Source of the DNA: Chara braunii
Lineage: Eukaryota; Streptophyta; Charophyceae; Charales; Characeae
Assembly: GCA_003427395.1 (NCBI GenBank)
Contig: BFEA01000022.1
Location: 4,338,557 to 4,363,934 of the forward strand
Length of the DNA stretch: 25,378 nucleotides
Reading direction: 5' to 3'
Each line of letters starts with the position of its first letter. Position 1 is the stretch's first letter. Position numbers and translations under genes: made by a program. The notes under the pieces were generated by a model. That model made no database searches. It saw nothing but the letters and a program-made list of their open reading frames with translations, and was not told where the DNA came from. Of the stretch, positions 8,976-18,369 are shown in pieces.

Positions 8976-9624
8976 ATGCCGATTAAGAAGGGGGGGGACT
9001 AAAAACCCGTGGCCAAATTGAAACCAAAAAGCAGACTTTGCTCGGGTTTCTCCATCAGTTTCTCGGTGAGGTACATGGCGCCGGTTCAGAGATTGAACAA
9101 CGGATCCATGGTCAGTTCAATCTGCAAGCTGCAGAAAGTGATATGAAAGCCGCGGATACCGCCGTTTAATTGATAGAGACCGTCAAGAAGGTTGAGGACC
9201 TCATAAAGGAAATACGAATAGTCCTTGACCGGTATGTCGCCGAGGGATTTGCTAAGATAGAACAGGAAAGAAAGAAGAGAAGAGAAGAAGAAAAAGGAAA
9301 GCAAGTAGGACCGCAACCATCTGTTGAGATCTTTATGAGTCTGAGGGAGGAGGAGGTAACGACGGCAGTGAATCTAGAAAGGGTGATGTCACTGTCGTGA
9401 TGGCTAACAAGGGAGGCCAAGGCCAATGGAAGAAGAAGAGGAGGCCACGCTCGTTTCCCAAGCATCCCGGCATCACGTTCGGGAGACCTTGGGAGAAAAT
9501 AAACATGACACGAGAGGAGTGGCAGTCCAAAATGGACAATCGCCAATGCCTCAAGTGTGGCACCGTGGGGCACGTGATACCTTGGTGCCCGCTTATTCGT
9601 AACCCGAAAGCGAGCAACCAGTAG
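8976..9624 (+). pseudogene. gag: coiled-coil N-part and CCHC zinc knuckle
   Basis: ATG at 8976 (MPIKKGG) is followed by an eight-G run. The frame needed downstream is offset from it, so an indel there is likely. The next frame reads LKTRGQIETKKQTLLGFLHQ to a TAA at 9167-9169, then a Lys/Glu-rich, probably coiled-coil stretch (VEDLIKEIRIVLDRYVAEG, RKKRREEEKGK). The frame changes again near 9345 and continues (RKGDVTVVMANKGGQG) into a nucleocapsid zinc knuckle, CLKCGTVGHVIPWC (C-x2-C-x4-H-x4-C), at about 9548-9589. It stops at 9622-9624. In the family Gag forms the particle and binds RNA. The product would be about 215 residues, short for gypsy Gag; I do not see a capsid-type core. Damage is two indels plus one stop. 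Confidence 0.75.
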
Positions 9625-10250
9625 GAGTATCATTTGCTCCTACTGAGTCGAAGGGATTAGACGAAGACAAAGGTAAGGCGCCTATAACCCCTTTTACCCC
9701 TTCGACTCTTAAGGCAGAGGATGGTTCTTCTTCCGCCTGTCGTCCAGAACACCCCGACACTGTACTTTGTTATGTCTCACTGGACGATTCCCTTGACGAG
9801 CTCGACAACGAACTTATAGCACTACGGAGTTCGTGGGCTGAGAAAGCTAAGTCTAAGGGTGAGTTGATGATCGCGGATATTGAGATTGCGCACACGCGAG
9901 TAGGTGCCCTGTTAGATCCAGGATCGACGCGGTCTTATATCTCAGAGAAGGCAATTCGTAAATTACATATGGGAATGAAGATAAAGGATTGACCTCAACC
10001 TATTACGTCTATACTGGCTGACAAGAGCACGATCACAGTCTCTCAATACGCCGATCGTGTTAAATGTCATTTCAGGACTAAGGAAGGTAAGAAGATCCTA
10101 CACGAGATATCCTTCCTAATAGAAAAAAACCTGCCATTTGATATAATATTGGGAATGGATTGGCACGAGGAGGCCGACCCAGAGGTAAGGTTCAAAGATA
10201 AAATTGTCAAACTCAAGGATGAAAAGTCCGAATTACACGCTATAAAGTTA
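9603..10250 (+). pseudogene. pol: aspartic protease region
   Basis: Pol begins in the frame -1 to the gag end, overlapping it by 22 bases (9603-9624). No classical X-XXY-YYZ slippery heptamer is in the overlap, so the offset may be an indel in a former single gag-pol frame. An acidic linker leads to the active-site block VGALLDPGSTRSYIS, with the catalytic Asp at 9915-9917. DPG instead of DSG occurs in some plant elements. The second conserved block, FDIILGMDWHEEADPEV, is at about 10138-10188. TGA at 9990-9992 (KD-stop-PQP) sits where Trp fits. In the family this enzyme cuts the Gag-Pol polyprotein. Confidence 0.8.
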
Positions 10251-11799
10251 TATCATAGGTCTGGCTCTGACTCTACTTTGTCTTTCTGCTGTATGAGTTA
10301 CCCAACTTTCCGATCGATGGTAGTAAAGAAGAAGTTGGATCAGGAGGTGATGATGGTGCTTGTCAAGCGAGTCGGTGAGTGTTCCTCATCCTATCCACCT
10401 TCTATCGAAAAACTTCTCGACGAATACAAGGACTTGCAAACTGAGCCGACGAGAATTACTGATCGTGATACTAAGCACACAATCGAGATCATTCCTGGAA
10501 GCAAGATTCCCAAGGGTCCCATTTACCGAATGTCTCCCAGGGAACTTGAGGAACTTCGAAAGCAGTTGTAAGAACTTACTGACAAGGGATGAATTCGCCC
10601 TAGTTGATCTCCTTATGGTGCGCCTGTCTTATTTGTGTCCAAAAAGGAAGGTGAACTTCGTCTGTGCATATATTATTGTGGGCTGAACTACGTCACTGTC
10701 AAAAACGCGGAGCCTCTTCCGCGCATTGAAGATCTATTGGATCAGTTGCATGGGTGCAAATACTGTAGCAAGATTGATCTCAAGTCCCGTTACCACCAGA
10801 TCGAGGTGGTCCATGAGGATCAACACAAGACGGCATTCCGAACCAGGTATGGTCACTACGAGTTTGTGGTCATGCCTTTCAGTTTGACAAGCGCACCTGC
10901 GACCTTCAAAAGGTCTATGAACGAGTTGTTCCGACAATGGCTCGATCAATTCATAGTAGTCTATCTCGACGATATTCTAGTGTACAGTAAGACACTAGAA
11001 AATGACGAGAAACACCTACGAATGGTCTTGCAAAAGTTGCGCGAGGGCAACTTCAAACTAAATCCGAAAAAGTCTGAGTTTGCTAAGGCTGAAGTCTTGT
11101 ACTTATGGCATATAGTGAACGAGGAAGGACTAAGGCCTGAAGAAAAAAAAATCACACCAATCAGAGATTGGCCACAACCTAAGACTATAATTGAACTAAG
11201 ATCTTTCCTAGGACTTGCTAGTTACTATAGGAAGTTTGTCAGAAACTTCTCCTTGATAGATGATGCCCCTATGAGAAGATTACTGAAAAAGGAAAAGTCT
11301 TGGTTGTGGGACAAAGATTGTGAGTCATCATTTAGGAAGTTAAAACATGCTCTGGCTCACTACCCTGTCCTAAAGATTGCTGACATGTCTCTCCCTTTCA
11401 TCGTTATGACTGACGCAAGTCAGTATGGGATTGGGGTTGTGCTACACCAGGATGACGGTAAGGGATATAGACCTATTGAGTTTATGTCCAGAAGACTTTC
11501 GTCAGAAAAAGTGGCCAACTCCACCTATGAAAGGGAACTGTATGCCTTAGTTGCTGCACTAAATACCAAGAAGCACTACTTGTTACGGAGACATTTCATT
11601 GTCTACTATGATCACTCTACCTTAAACTGGATCAAGACTCTGCCTAAGCTCTCCGACAAGTTGGTAAAGTGGTCCGCTTTCCTTGACACATTTGACTTTG
11701 AGGTAAAAACCATCAAACTTAAGTCTAACTTGGTTACAGATGCTTTGTCCAAGCGTGCAGATTTCTTTGGAACCATTATCTCTTATCTCGGTATCGGAA
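10251..11799 (+). pseudogene. pol: reverse transcriptase and RNase H
   Basis: Same frame. Stops are TAA 10569-10571 (after LRKQL, where the family has Gln), TGA 10590-10592 (DKG-stop-IRPS) and TGA 10605-10607. After these an unbroken stretch runs to 12062. RT motifs follow in order: SKIDLKSRYHQI, TAFRTRYGHYEFVVMPF, LTSAPATFKRSMNELF, then YLDDILVYS with catalytic YLDD at 10962-10973, and LRSFLGLASYYRKFV. RNase H begins at VMTDASQYGIG, with Asp at 11412, Glu at 11529 (TYERELYA) and Asp at 11610 (YYDHSTLNW), and ends with LVTDALSKR. Catalytic residues are kept, but several glycines and others are replaced (YLWHIVNEEG for YLGHI, MPFSLTS for MPFGLTS, CIYYCGLN for CIDYRGLN). It is a dead copy with the complete domain order. 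Confidence 0.93.
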
Positions 11800-13020
11800 A
11801 TGAACTGACTGAACAGATTCGCCAGGGTTATGAGAGTGATCCTATTTGGAGTCCTATCATTGAAACTCTGCGAAAGAACCCTGAGTTATTTTCGGAATAT
11901 CAAATGACTGATGGCTTACTCTTCTTGCTGGATACAACCGAAGAACGATTGTGTGTTCCTCACTTAGAACCAATCAAGAGTTTAATCATCGGGGAATGTC
12001 ATGATGCGGAAGGTCATTTTGGTTTTAAGAAGACATATGTCGATGTACGTGAACGTTTTGAATAAAAAGGAATGAAGGAAGATGTACTAACGTACGTGTG
12101 GACTTGTCTTGTCTGTCAGAAAAACAAGCCCTCACATGAGAATCAGATGGGACTATTGAGACCGCTGCCAATTCTAAGTGAGCCAGGTAAGTCTATCTCT
12201 ATTGACTTTATGAGCATCACTAAGAATCGAAACGGCAACAGACAGGTAATGGTCATTGTCGATAGATTCTCTAAGTATGCTATGCTCATTCCTTCGCCTG
12301 TTGAAGCTAGAACCGAACTAGTCATTCAAAAGTTTCAAATGCGATGGGTCTCTGAGTATGGATTTCCCGAAACCATCGTATCTGACAAAGATGTTCGGTT
12401 CACCAATCTACAATGGCAGCAGTTGATGGAAGTCTACGGGACCAAGTTGACCATATTGTTAGGCCGACATCCTGAAACAAATGGCCAAACTAAGCAAATG
12501 AATCGTCTTTGCCAACAATTTTTGCGAATGTATGTCCGTCCTGACCAGATTGATTGAGATGAGAACTTGCCTAAAATTGTTAGTGCTTATAATAATAGTA
12601 TACATACTGTCATAGGTAGAACGCCTAACGCACTGCACAAAGGATGGAAGCTTGGGCGTCCCATTGATGCACTAACCAGGGACCAGATTCAAAGGTTACC
12701 CCCAGGTATGCGTGAATTTGCAGTTTTGTACGAAGAAGACATTAAGAAGGTGAAGGAAAACGTACAGAAATCCCAACTGCAAATGATCGAACAAGCTAAT
12801 AAACATCGTTGTCCTTCACAGCTCCAAGAAGGGGACTTTGTTTGCGTTAAGTCTAAAGAGTTTTCCTTATAAGAAAATGTGTCTCAGAAACTGCTACCTG
12901 TCAACTATGGGCCCTGGGAAGTTTTCAAAGTAATTGGAGATGAAGATGGACCTTCCTATTGTATAGATGTACCTCCACACCTCAGAACGTACCCTGTCTT
13001 CCATGCGTCTAAGTTGCTAC
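11800..13020 (+). pseudogene. pol: integrase with DD35E glutamate replaced
   Basis: The frame continues. The HHCC zinc-binding part has His at 12000 and 12015 and Cys at 12105 and 12114 (CLVCQKNKPSH). A TAA at 12063-12065 lies where the family has Trp (RFYWKGM). In the catalytic core, Asp is at 12204 (SIDFM) and Asp at 12384 (SDKDVRF). The third position, 35 residues on, is Lys at 12492 (ETNGQTKQMN, family GQTERVN). Further stops are TGA 12555 (DQID-stop-DENLP, Trp expected) and TAA 12870 (EFSL-stop-ENVS). The tail GPWEVFKVIGDEDG, then LRTYPVFHASKLLPY, is the typical chromovirus C-terminus. In the family integrase inserts the DNA copy; with Lys for Glu this one would be inactive even without stops. 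Confidence 0.92.
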
Positions 13021-13274
13021 CTTATGTAGAAAGTGATAATTTTCCAAATAGGCCATCTATGATTCCACCCTCTATGAATGGAGGCTATGAAGTTGAGAAA
13101 ATATTGGGACATAGCTATTTCTCTACAGGTGGCAGAGGATGACCTCAGAAGTAGTACAAGGTAACGTTCAAGTCCCAACCTCCATTTGAAGCCAGACGGT
13201 TTAGTAGGAAAAAACTTTTACCTACTACTCCTGATATTGTTGTTGCATATGAACGTGGGTTAAGTGAGAATTAA
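13021..13274 (+). pseudogene. pol: C-terminal chromodomain
   Basis: After the integrase tail, GGYEVEKILGH starts a chromodomain, followed by YKVTFKSQPP, RRFSRKKLLPTTP and IVVAYERGLSEN, ending at TAA 13272-13274. Two internal stops, TGA 13140-13142 and TAG 13152-13154, break it just before YKVTF; the TAG fits a former Gln. It corresponds closely to the chromodomain at 3240-3400 (RQYKVHF, KKDLLQSAP, VNAYERL), so the two copies are related subfamilies. The aromatic positions of the methyl-lysine cage are not all recognisable. No polypurine tract follows; unrelated GC-rich DNA starts at once. Confidence 0.78.
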
Positions 13275-13391
13275 TGTATTTTCCTGTGTGGGGATCCGGG
13301 CCGCACAGGTGACTGGCAAGGGCCCCGGAGAGGTCCCAGGCGGCCTGGCCGGGCAGGGCACCCGGTTGGGTGTCGGGGGATTTCAGACCCC
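13275..13391. other. GC-rich segment abutting the pol end
   Basis: Very G/C-rich sequence (GGGCCCCGGAGAGGTCCCAG, then GGCCTGGCCGGGC) of abrupt composition change relative to pol. It ends in a T-tract (13392-13414), as a GC-rich short retroposon in inverse orientation might. No family was recognised. Confidence 0.35.
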
Positions 13392-13417
13392 TTTTTTTTT
13401 TCTTTTTTTTTTTTGTG

Positions 13418-13457
<40 letters not shown>

Positions 13458-13470
13458 TATATATATATAC

Positions 13471-13501
<31 letters not shown>

Positions 13502-13530
13502 CATGTATATATATATATATAGAGAGAGAG
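13392..13530 (+). repeat. T-tract and compound (TA)n/(CATA)n/(GA)n microsatellite
   Basis: A T run at 13392-13414 (one C inside) is followed by TA repeats from 13420 to about 13520 with interspersed CATA units, then AGAGAGAGAG. Tyr/Ile-repeat translations over this stretch are artefacts. Confidence 0.95.
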
Positions 13531-13554
13531 ATGTGTTTGAATCACATTTGCGGC

Positions 13555-13615
13555 GCATCTCATGCGCGGGGGTGGCGCACGCGCATGCACGCACGCACAA
13601 GTGATGCGGCGCATT
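13555..13615. repeat. CpG-rich alternating purine-pyrimidine segment
   Basis: GCGCACGCGCATGCACGCAC and neighbours alternate purine and pyrimidine, a pattern that favours Z-DNA. No gene is associated. Confidence 0.5.
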
Positions 13616-13746
13616 AAAAAAGTAGAAAAGTAAAAACGCCCTAGTTGTGTCCAGCCTCTTTTCGGAAGGATCCCTACAGCATATTAGCTAGGACCCGACG
13701 TCATGCAGAGAAACACTTCAAACTTATACTCTGTGAGGGTGGGCAA

Positions 13747-14083
13747 CGAATATATAATTTGGATTCGAATTCAGGTCTGTGCATCTCGGTTATGGGTCAC
13801 TATTTCTCTGTTTTCTCACTTTTCTTTTCTTTTCTCGTTTTTCTTTTCTTAGGAATACGTGCAGTGGCCCTAAGGGCCTCTACTCACCAAATGCACAAAA
13901 GACAAAGCATATGGTGGCGTATTATTCCACGTTCTGCTGAAGATTCATTCTAATTTTGCACATTTCGTGAGTGGTGCAGCCACGCCCTAAGAGTCACGTG
14001 CAGAGACCAACAGGGCCTAGCTACGTGAGCAACCCATAACTGCTGAAACACATACCTGAATTCGAATCTTGAGTATATATTCG
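13747..14083. repeat. Inverted-repeat unit, MITE-like or paired SINE copies
   Basis: The left arm 13747-13800 (CGAATATATAATTTGGATTC, then GAATTCAGGTCTGTG, then GTTATGGGTCAC) is repeated in reverse complement at 14028-14083 (CGAATATATACTCAAGATTC, then GAATTCAGGTATGTG, then GTTATGGGTTGCTC). The arms are about 55 bp and imperfect. The 227-bp interior has CT-rich sequence and no frame of note. It could be a small foldback/TIR element or two inverted copies of one repeat. Confidence 0.6.
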
Positions 14084-14310
14084 GCCAGCTCGTGCTCTAT
14101 TTCATATTCACTTCCTTCGTCGATTTTGGTGGGGGGTCTGCGCTACATGGCTTTGAGGACCCTTCAGATAGCCTGCATGGGCCGTCTGAGCCGTGTTAAG
14201 GGAATCCGTTCTCTCTCTCTCTCTTGCCCCCCCTTGTATACACACACACCCCTTACAAACAAAAGAAAAAAAAGAAAAAAAAAAAGTGCATCTGCGCCAC
14301 ATCACTGACA

Positions 14311-14351
14311 CCCCCCCAACCCCAGAACCCCCCACCCAAACCAACCCCCCC
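14311..14351 (-). other. G-quadruplex-capable G-tracts (minus strand)
   Basis: Five C-runs of three or more bases (14311-14317, 14320-14323, 14328-14333, 14335-14337, 14345-14351) give five G-tracts with short loops on the minus strand, meeting the usual G4 pattern. The plus strand just upstream is A-rich (14262-14285). Confidence 0.6.
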
Positions 14352-14503
14352 AGACCAAAATTTTGTTGCAGATTCGGGGTCCTCTCGCCGAGCGCAGAAC
14401 ACCCCCGGTTTCGAAAAATATATATATATATATCGTCACAAACAGAACTGCCCGGTAAACCGTAGGCAGAGAGAGAGAAGAGGACAACAAACGAGGGGCT
14501 GTG

Positions 14504-14573
14504 NNNNNNNNNNNNNNNNNNNNNNNNNNNNNNNNNNNNNNNNNNNNNNNNNNNNNNNNNNNNNNNNNNNNNN
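14504..14573. other. Assembly gap (70 N)
   Basis: Seventy N bases. The right side is pure AT repeat and the left side is GA-rich. True length and content are unknown, so joins across it, including that between pol and the right LTR, are not guaranteed. Confidence 0.99.

Positions 14574-14612
<39 letters not shown>
14574..14612 (+). repeat. (AT)n microsatellite beside the gap
   Basis: An uninterrupted AT run starts immediately after the N bases; a shorter AT run is at 14417-14433. Confidence 0.95.
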
Positions 14613-14614
<2 letters not shown>

Positions 14615-14702
14615 GCGTTTTTTTGGCCCGCTCGGTATACCCGGGCGGCGTCCTCACTCATGTATTTTCTGCGATGGAACTCGAAAACTGGGCTGACAGG
14701 AA

Positions 14703-15459
14703 TGCAATAACCCATGCCATATGTCTCATGGAAAAACTGAGGGCCCACTCGACCGCCCTCAGCCCAGGCCGAAACAGGGGCAAAAAGACCCCACACGAGG
14801 ACTCAGGGCCTGGACATGTGACAATTGACTTTGGTCAACTATCGAGATCCCAACAGTCAAAGTCCAAAGGTACCTAGCCCAAGCCGCTGGTAAAGCACAC
14901 ATAGTTGTTTGTATCCAGGTACCCAGACAACATCAGGTCCAAGGGAGAAGTCTGCAACTGCACAATCCCGGCCCTCAGCTGTGAGTCAATCTGGACGACT
15001 GTAGGGAAAGCACCCAAGGCCAGACGGCCTCGACAATTACTACTTAATGCTGGCCTCGAGTGAGTCAAGTATTCAGTCTCGCTACGCTGCTTTGACGCTG
15101 ACTTGACTTTGACTAGACACTGGCATTATGCTAGCTCGACGCTGACAATACGCTGGCTATGCACTGGCGATGCAGACGACAGCACGAGGTGGAGGCAGCA
15201 TGCTGGCGCTTTCTGCTTGTGCACCAGGCTTGTTGAGGTGGCATGCACGTGGCGCTACCTCTGGTTTACATTGCATGTTGACGTGGCGCTACCTCTGGTC
15301 TACATTGCATGCTGATGTGGCGCTACCTCTGGTCTACATTGTATGTTGATGTGGCGCTACCTCTGGTCTACATTGCATGCTGACATGGCGCTACCTCTGG
15401 TCTACATCGCATGCTGAAGTGGCGCTGCCTCTAGTTTATAGTGCATGATGATGTGGCGT
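14703..15459 (+). mobile_element. Right-hand LTR copy, first part
   Basis: It starts TGCAATAACCCATGCCATAT, like the left LTR, and follows it closely, with a 16-base segment (near CCCAAGGCCAGACGG) that the left LTR lacks. It includes a 34-bp-unit array at 15241-15458 (about six and a half units). It breaks off inside the last unit (GATGATGTGGCG) where the TGTCGG insert begins; the remainder is at 22384. The bases before it (GACAGGAA) are not a polypurine tract, so it may be the 3' LTR after rearrangement or a separate LTR. Confidence 0.8.
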
Positions 15460-15470
15460 TGTCGGTGCGA

Positions 15471-15488
15471 ATACCCTTACAAGGGTAT
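15471..15488. repeat. Subterminal hairpin of the insert
   Basis: ATACCCTT and AAGGGTAT (15471-15478, 15481-15488) are exact reverse complements around AC, eleven bases inside the insert's left end. No matching hairpin is visible at the right end. Confidence 0.6.
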
Positions 15489-18249
15489 CCGCCCTGTTTT
15501 TTGCAGATGACAGAAAATAAGTTTGGGTTAAAGGTTAAGTATACCACGCGAGGCGCGACTGGGTCTGTGATTTACAATGGTAAGATGGTTGACTAGAGCA
15601 GAGAGTGTGTGGGCGCGCAGACTTAAGGCGCGCGTGATCTGTTTTCCCTTTTGATGATTGGGAAAGTCGGCGTTGGTCGCCAGCCAGATTTTTATATTTC
15701 TGATTAAATTAGGATTAAAAAGATTTTGTCCCGTGCCTGGGGTGCCTGCCTGTGACCAATGCATACGTACAGAGGGCAGCATCGACAAACGTGTGATTTT
15801 GAAGACGTTTCGGTGGATCGGCGCGTCGCGCATTGTTTATTCAGGTATTTGTCAAAACTAGACCTAGCCTTGGACCTAGCACTAACAGTTATAGTATCGG
15901 ACTTCTAGTCGGGAGATTCATGGATCGAGATCGAGTGGCGACGGCGTAGGAATATCAGAATAGCGCGAAGGGCCCGGCGGGGCTATCCCCCTTGGTTTTG
16001 TCGTCGGCGGCATCAGAACGGTGCTAGCAGTTTTTTTTTTCCTCGTTCGTCATATCCTTACGTTTAAAAGTTTTTGAATATTTTATTAGTTATTGCAGTA
16101 TTACTTTTAAGATCCGACGTTCTTTGACTTGGATGAGACGCCGGATTTGGAGGTTGTCGCGGCGGTCGAGGACTCTGAGCGCGCACCTCTTAGGTTTGAC
16201 CCACGGGTTTCCGCGTATTCGGAATGCCAACGAAAGTTGCTCTATTCCGTTTGTTTGGAAGTTTAGACCGAAGAGCTCAGCGCGCGTAGAAGCGGTGGAG
16301 TTCGCGGCCATGGCTTCCCTCGCTTCCCATTTGGAGAGAGTCGATAGCCTAAAGTGGAAAGGAATCAGAGAGCATTCCGAGCGGGCTTGTGGGACTGCAG
16401 CTGAGGGTGGCAAGGATCACTGCATGCATACGGTCCGCCAACCATCGCTTGCCATAGGAGAATTGGGTATGAGCTTGCCCGTAGGACCCCGCATGGGGAG
16501 AGGGACTATGCCATGATAAAGGGGCAGTCCGGGATAGTGTGAGAGATAGTAACAGCACTTCGCCAGGTTGCGGGCTACGAGGGACCATGCTACGGACCTA
16601 AAGCAGGCATGCACCTCGGCGCCTAGACGCAGTCGGTGTGTGAATCGCCCATTGGGACCAAAAAGGGAAGGGGGCAATGATTAGGTAATGCGGCCAGGGA
16701 GGGGACTTGGTGGAAGTTCCCAACGGCTGACGTACGGGCCGGCCATCGAACTTGAGTATAGGGGCGAACGACTAATCGCATTGTCCAGTAGCTGGTTTCC
16801 TTTGCAGTCCCTCAGGGGTTGTAGTTGCTGAACAGCTGCTGCTCGCTGAAGGGGTTATGACTACTAGAGCCCGGGTCCCGAAGGTACGAGGTAAGTGTAC
16901 GAAAGGAGCAACGGGCGCTAAGGCGGTGGAGCGAGGCAGTGGAGCAATGGGTGCTGAGAGGGGAGAGAAAACAGGGAAAGCAAACATAGCGGGATCTGTC
17001 GGGGAGGCTCTGTCGAGGTGCTGAGGGGATGGCCGCTACCGAGCGCCGCTAACCTCGAACGAGGGAGTCGAAAGCACGGACTACAAAGGCGAAGCGAACG
17101 AGGAGTGAACCTGGACGGGTGGGCGCGCTGGGTGCATATAGACTAGAGACAGGGTTGACGACGGGAAGAAAAGCGGGCATTGCGGGGAGAAAAAATGCCT
17201 ACCCCACCCGATTCTTGATAGAATCAGGCAGGGGAAAGTGCTAAATAGGGGTTTTCGACGCGGGCGACCCCGAATGTGCAGTTAGATTAGAAGGAAAATT
17301 AGTAGGATAAGAGGTAGGAGTAAGAGTTAGTGCGCCGGGCTATGGCGGAAGAAGGAAACAATAGGGAGAAGAAATCGAGATGTCACTCGATTCTTGATGG
17401 AATCGAGTGGGGGGATAGAGGTTTTTGGGTAAGGCGATTTCGATGGTAGTATTAGTCTTGATGATAATCTAGTACAATGAGAGTTAGTAGGGAAAGTTAG
17501 TGCGTGAGATATGGAGGGAAGAGGAAGGAGAAGAGGGATAAAAGGAGTCGTACAGTCTCGTTTTCTAACGGATTTCGGCAAAATAAAAGCCAAATCTAAT
17601 GTTTCTTAGGAGGGCGAAGCAGACTGTAGCTTTAGTTTTTGGTATTAAGGGGCGGTTCTCGAGATATGGTAGGTAGGATCAGCGCCCGAGGAAGAGGGCG
17701 ATGTATTTGCCCATAGCCCAGGAGAAGATTCATTTCGTTCTTCGTCGGTTGTTTTTTTTCTTTTTGTTTCGAACTTTCGATGTAGTTGTCTTACCTACCC
17801 GGCTTCGAGAGCATCAACATGCTAGTTTTATTTGCATGCGACTGCAGTTTTGATCCTCGTTCTCCTCCTATTGGGAAGTCGGTGTTGCATCCCAGGATGA
17901 CCGTCATCGACTGTTGCTCGTGGTAGTTCCGATTCAGACCATGGGCGCTCGACTTTGAGCTCGTTAGCACCTCATCTTCAAGGAGGCAGGTGTGTGCACG
18001 GTTCTTGGAGTGTCACACCTCGAGATAGTCGTCTCTGATAGTTCGTGTTTGATCCCCTGAGATCACAGTTGCCTTCACGGTCGGTCGTCGCTTCGTTACC
18101 TCTGCCACGTCCCTGCTGTTCAGCTTGAAATCGGTTCACCACCCCGGCATGTGGGCTAAGTTGCTGGCAGCGTATCCCCCCGTGATCTCAGGGGAGATTC
18201 ATCCCTCTCAGTGATCCCGACTATCCCACAGAGCGAAGAGGATCAGGGA
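15489..18249. other. Insert interior, no recognised gene
   Basis: Both strands show only short frames without recognisable domains. A weak acceptor-like TTATTGCAG at about 16091-16099 precedes the acidic frame 16111-16263. Two related blocks occur at about 17207-17228 and 17385-17412 (CCCGATTCTTGATAGAATC; CTCGATTCTTGATGGAATC), so part of this stretch is internally repetitive. Confidence 0.45.
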
Positions 18250-18369
18250 AAAAGGAGCGGGGAGGAGGAATACGCATATGAGGCGAAGAATGTTTCCGTA
18301 TTCTAGCAGAAAAGGAGCGGGGAGGAGGAATACGCATATGAGGCAAAGAATGTTTCCGTATTCTAGCAG
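18250..18369 (+). repeat. 60-bp tandem duplication, one mismatch
   Basis: Positions 18250-18309 and 18310-18369 are identical except G/A at 18285/18345. The unit contains AAAAGGAGCGGGGAGGAGG and TTTCCGTATTCTAGCAG. Such near-identity means a recent duplication or an assembly duplication. Confidence 0.95.

Noticed and set aside
9990-13154. Alternative code or programmed readthrough in pol
   Set aside because: TGA, TAA and TAG all occur in frame, and Trp is encoded by normal TGG elsewhere in the same pol. Decay explains it better.
13225-13617. Frames rich in Tyr-Ile repeats
   Set aside because: Translations of the TA microsatellite.
13275-14702. Searched for a polypurine tract joining pol to the right LTR
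   Set aside because: None found. The bases before 14703 are GACAGGAA, so pairing of the two LTRs as one element is left as likely and not certain.
14224-14877. 217-codon frame across the N gap
   Set aside because: It includes unknown bases and AT repeat and then LTR sequence; not a gene.
16681-17340. Possible rRNA segment because of GC-rich, purine-rich text
   Set aside because: No conserved rRNA block could be recognised.
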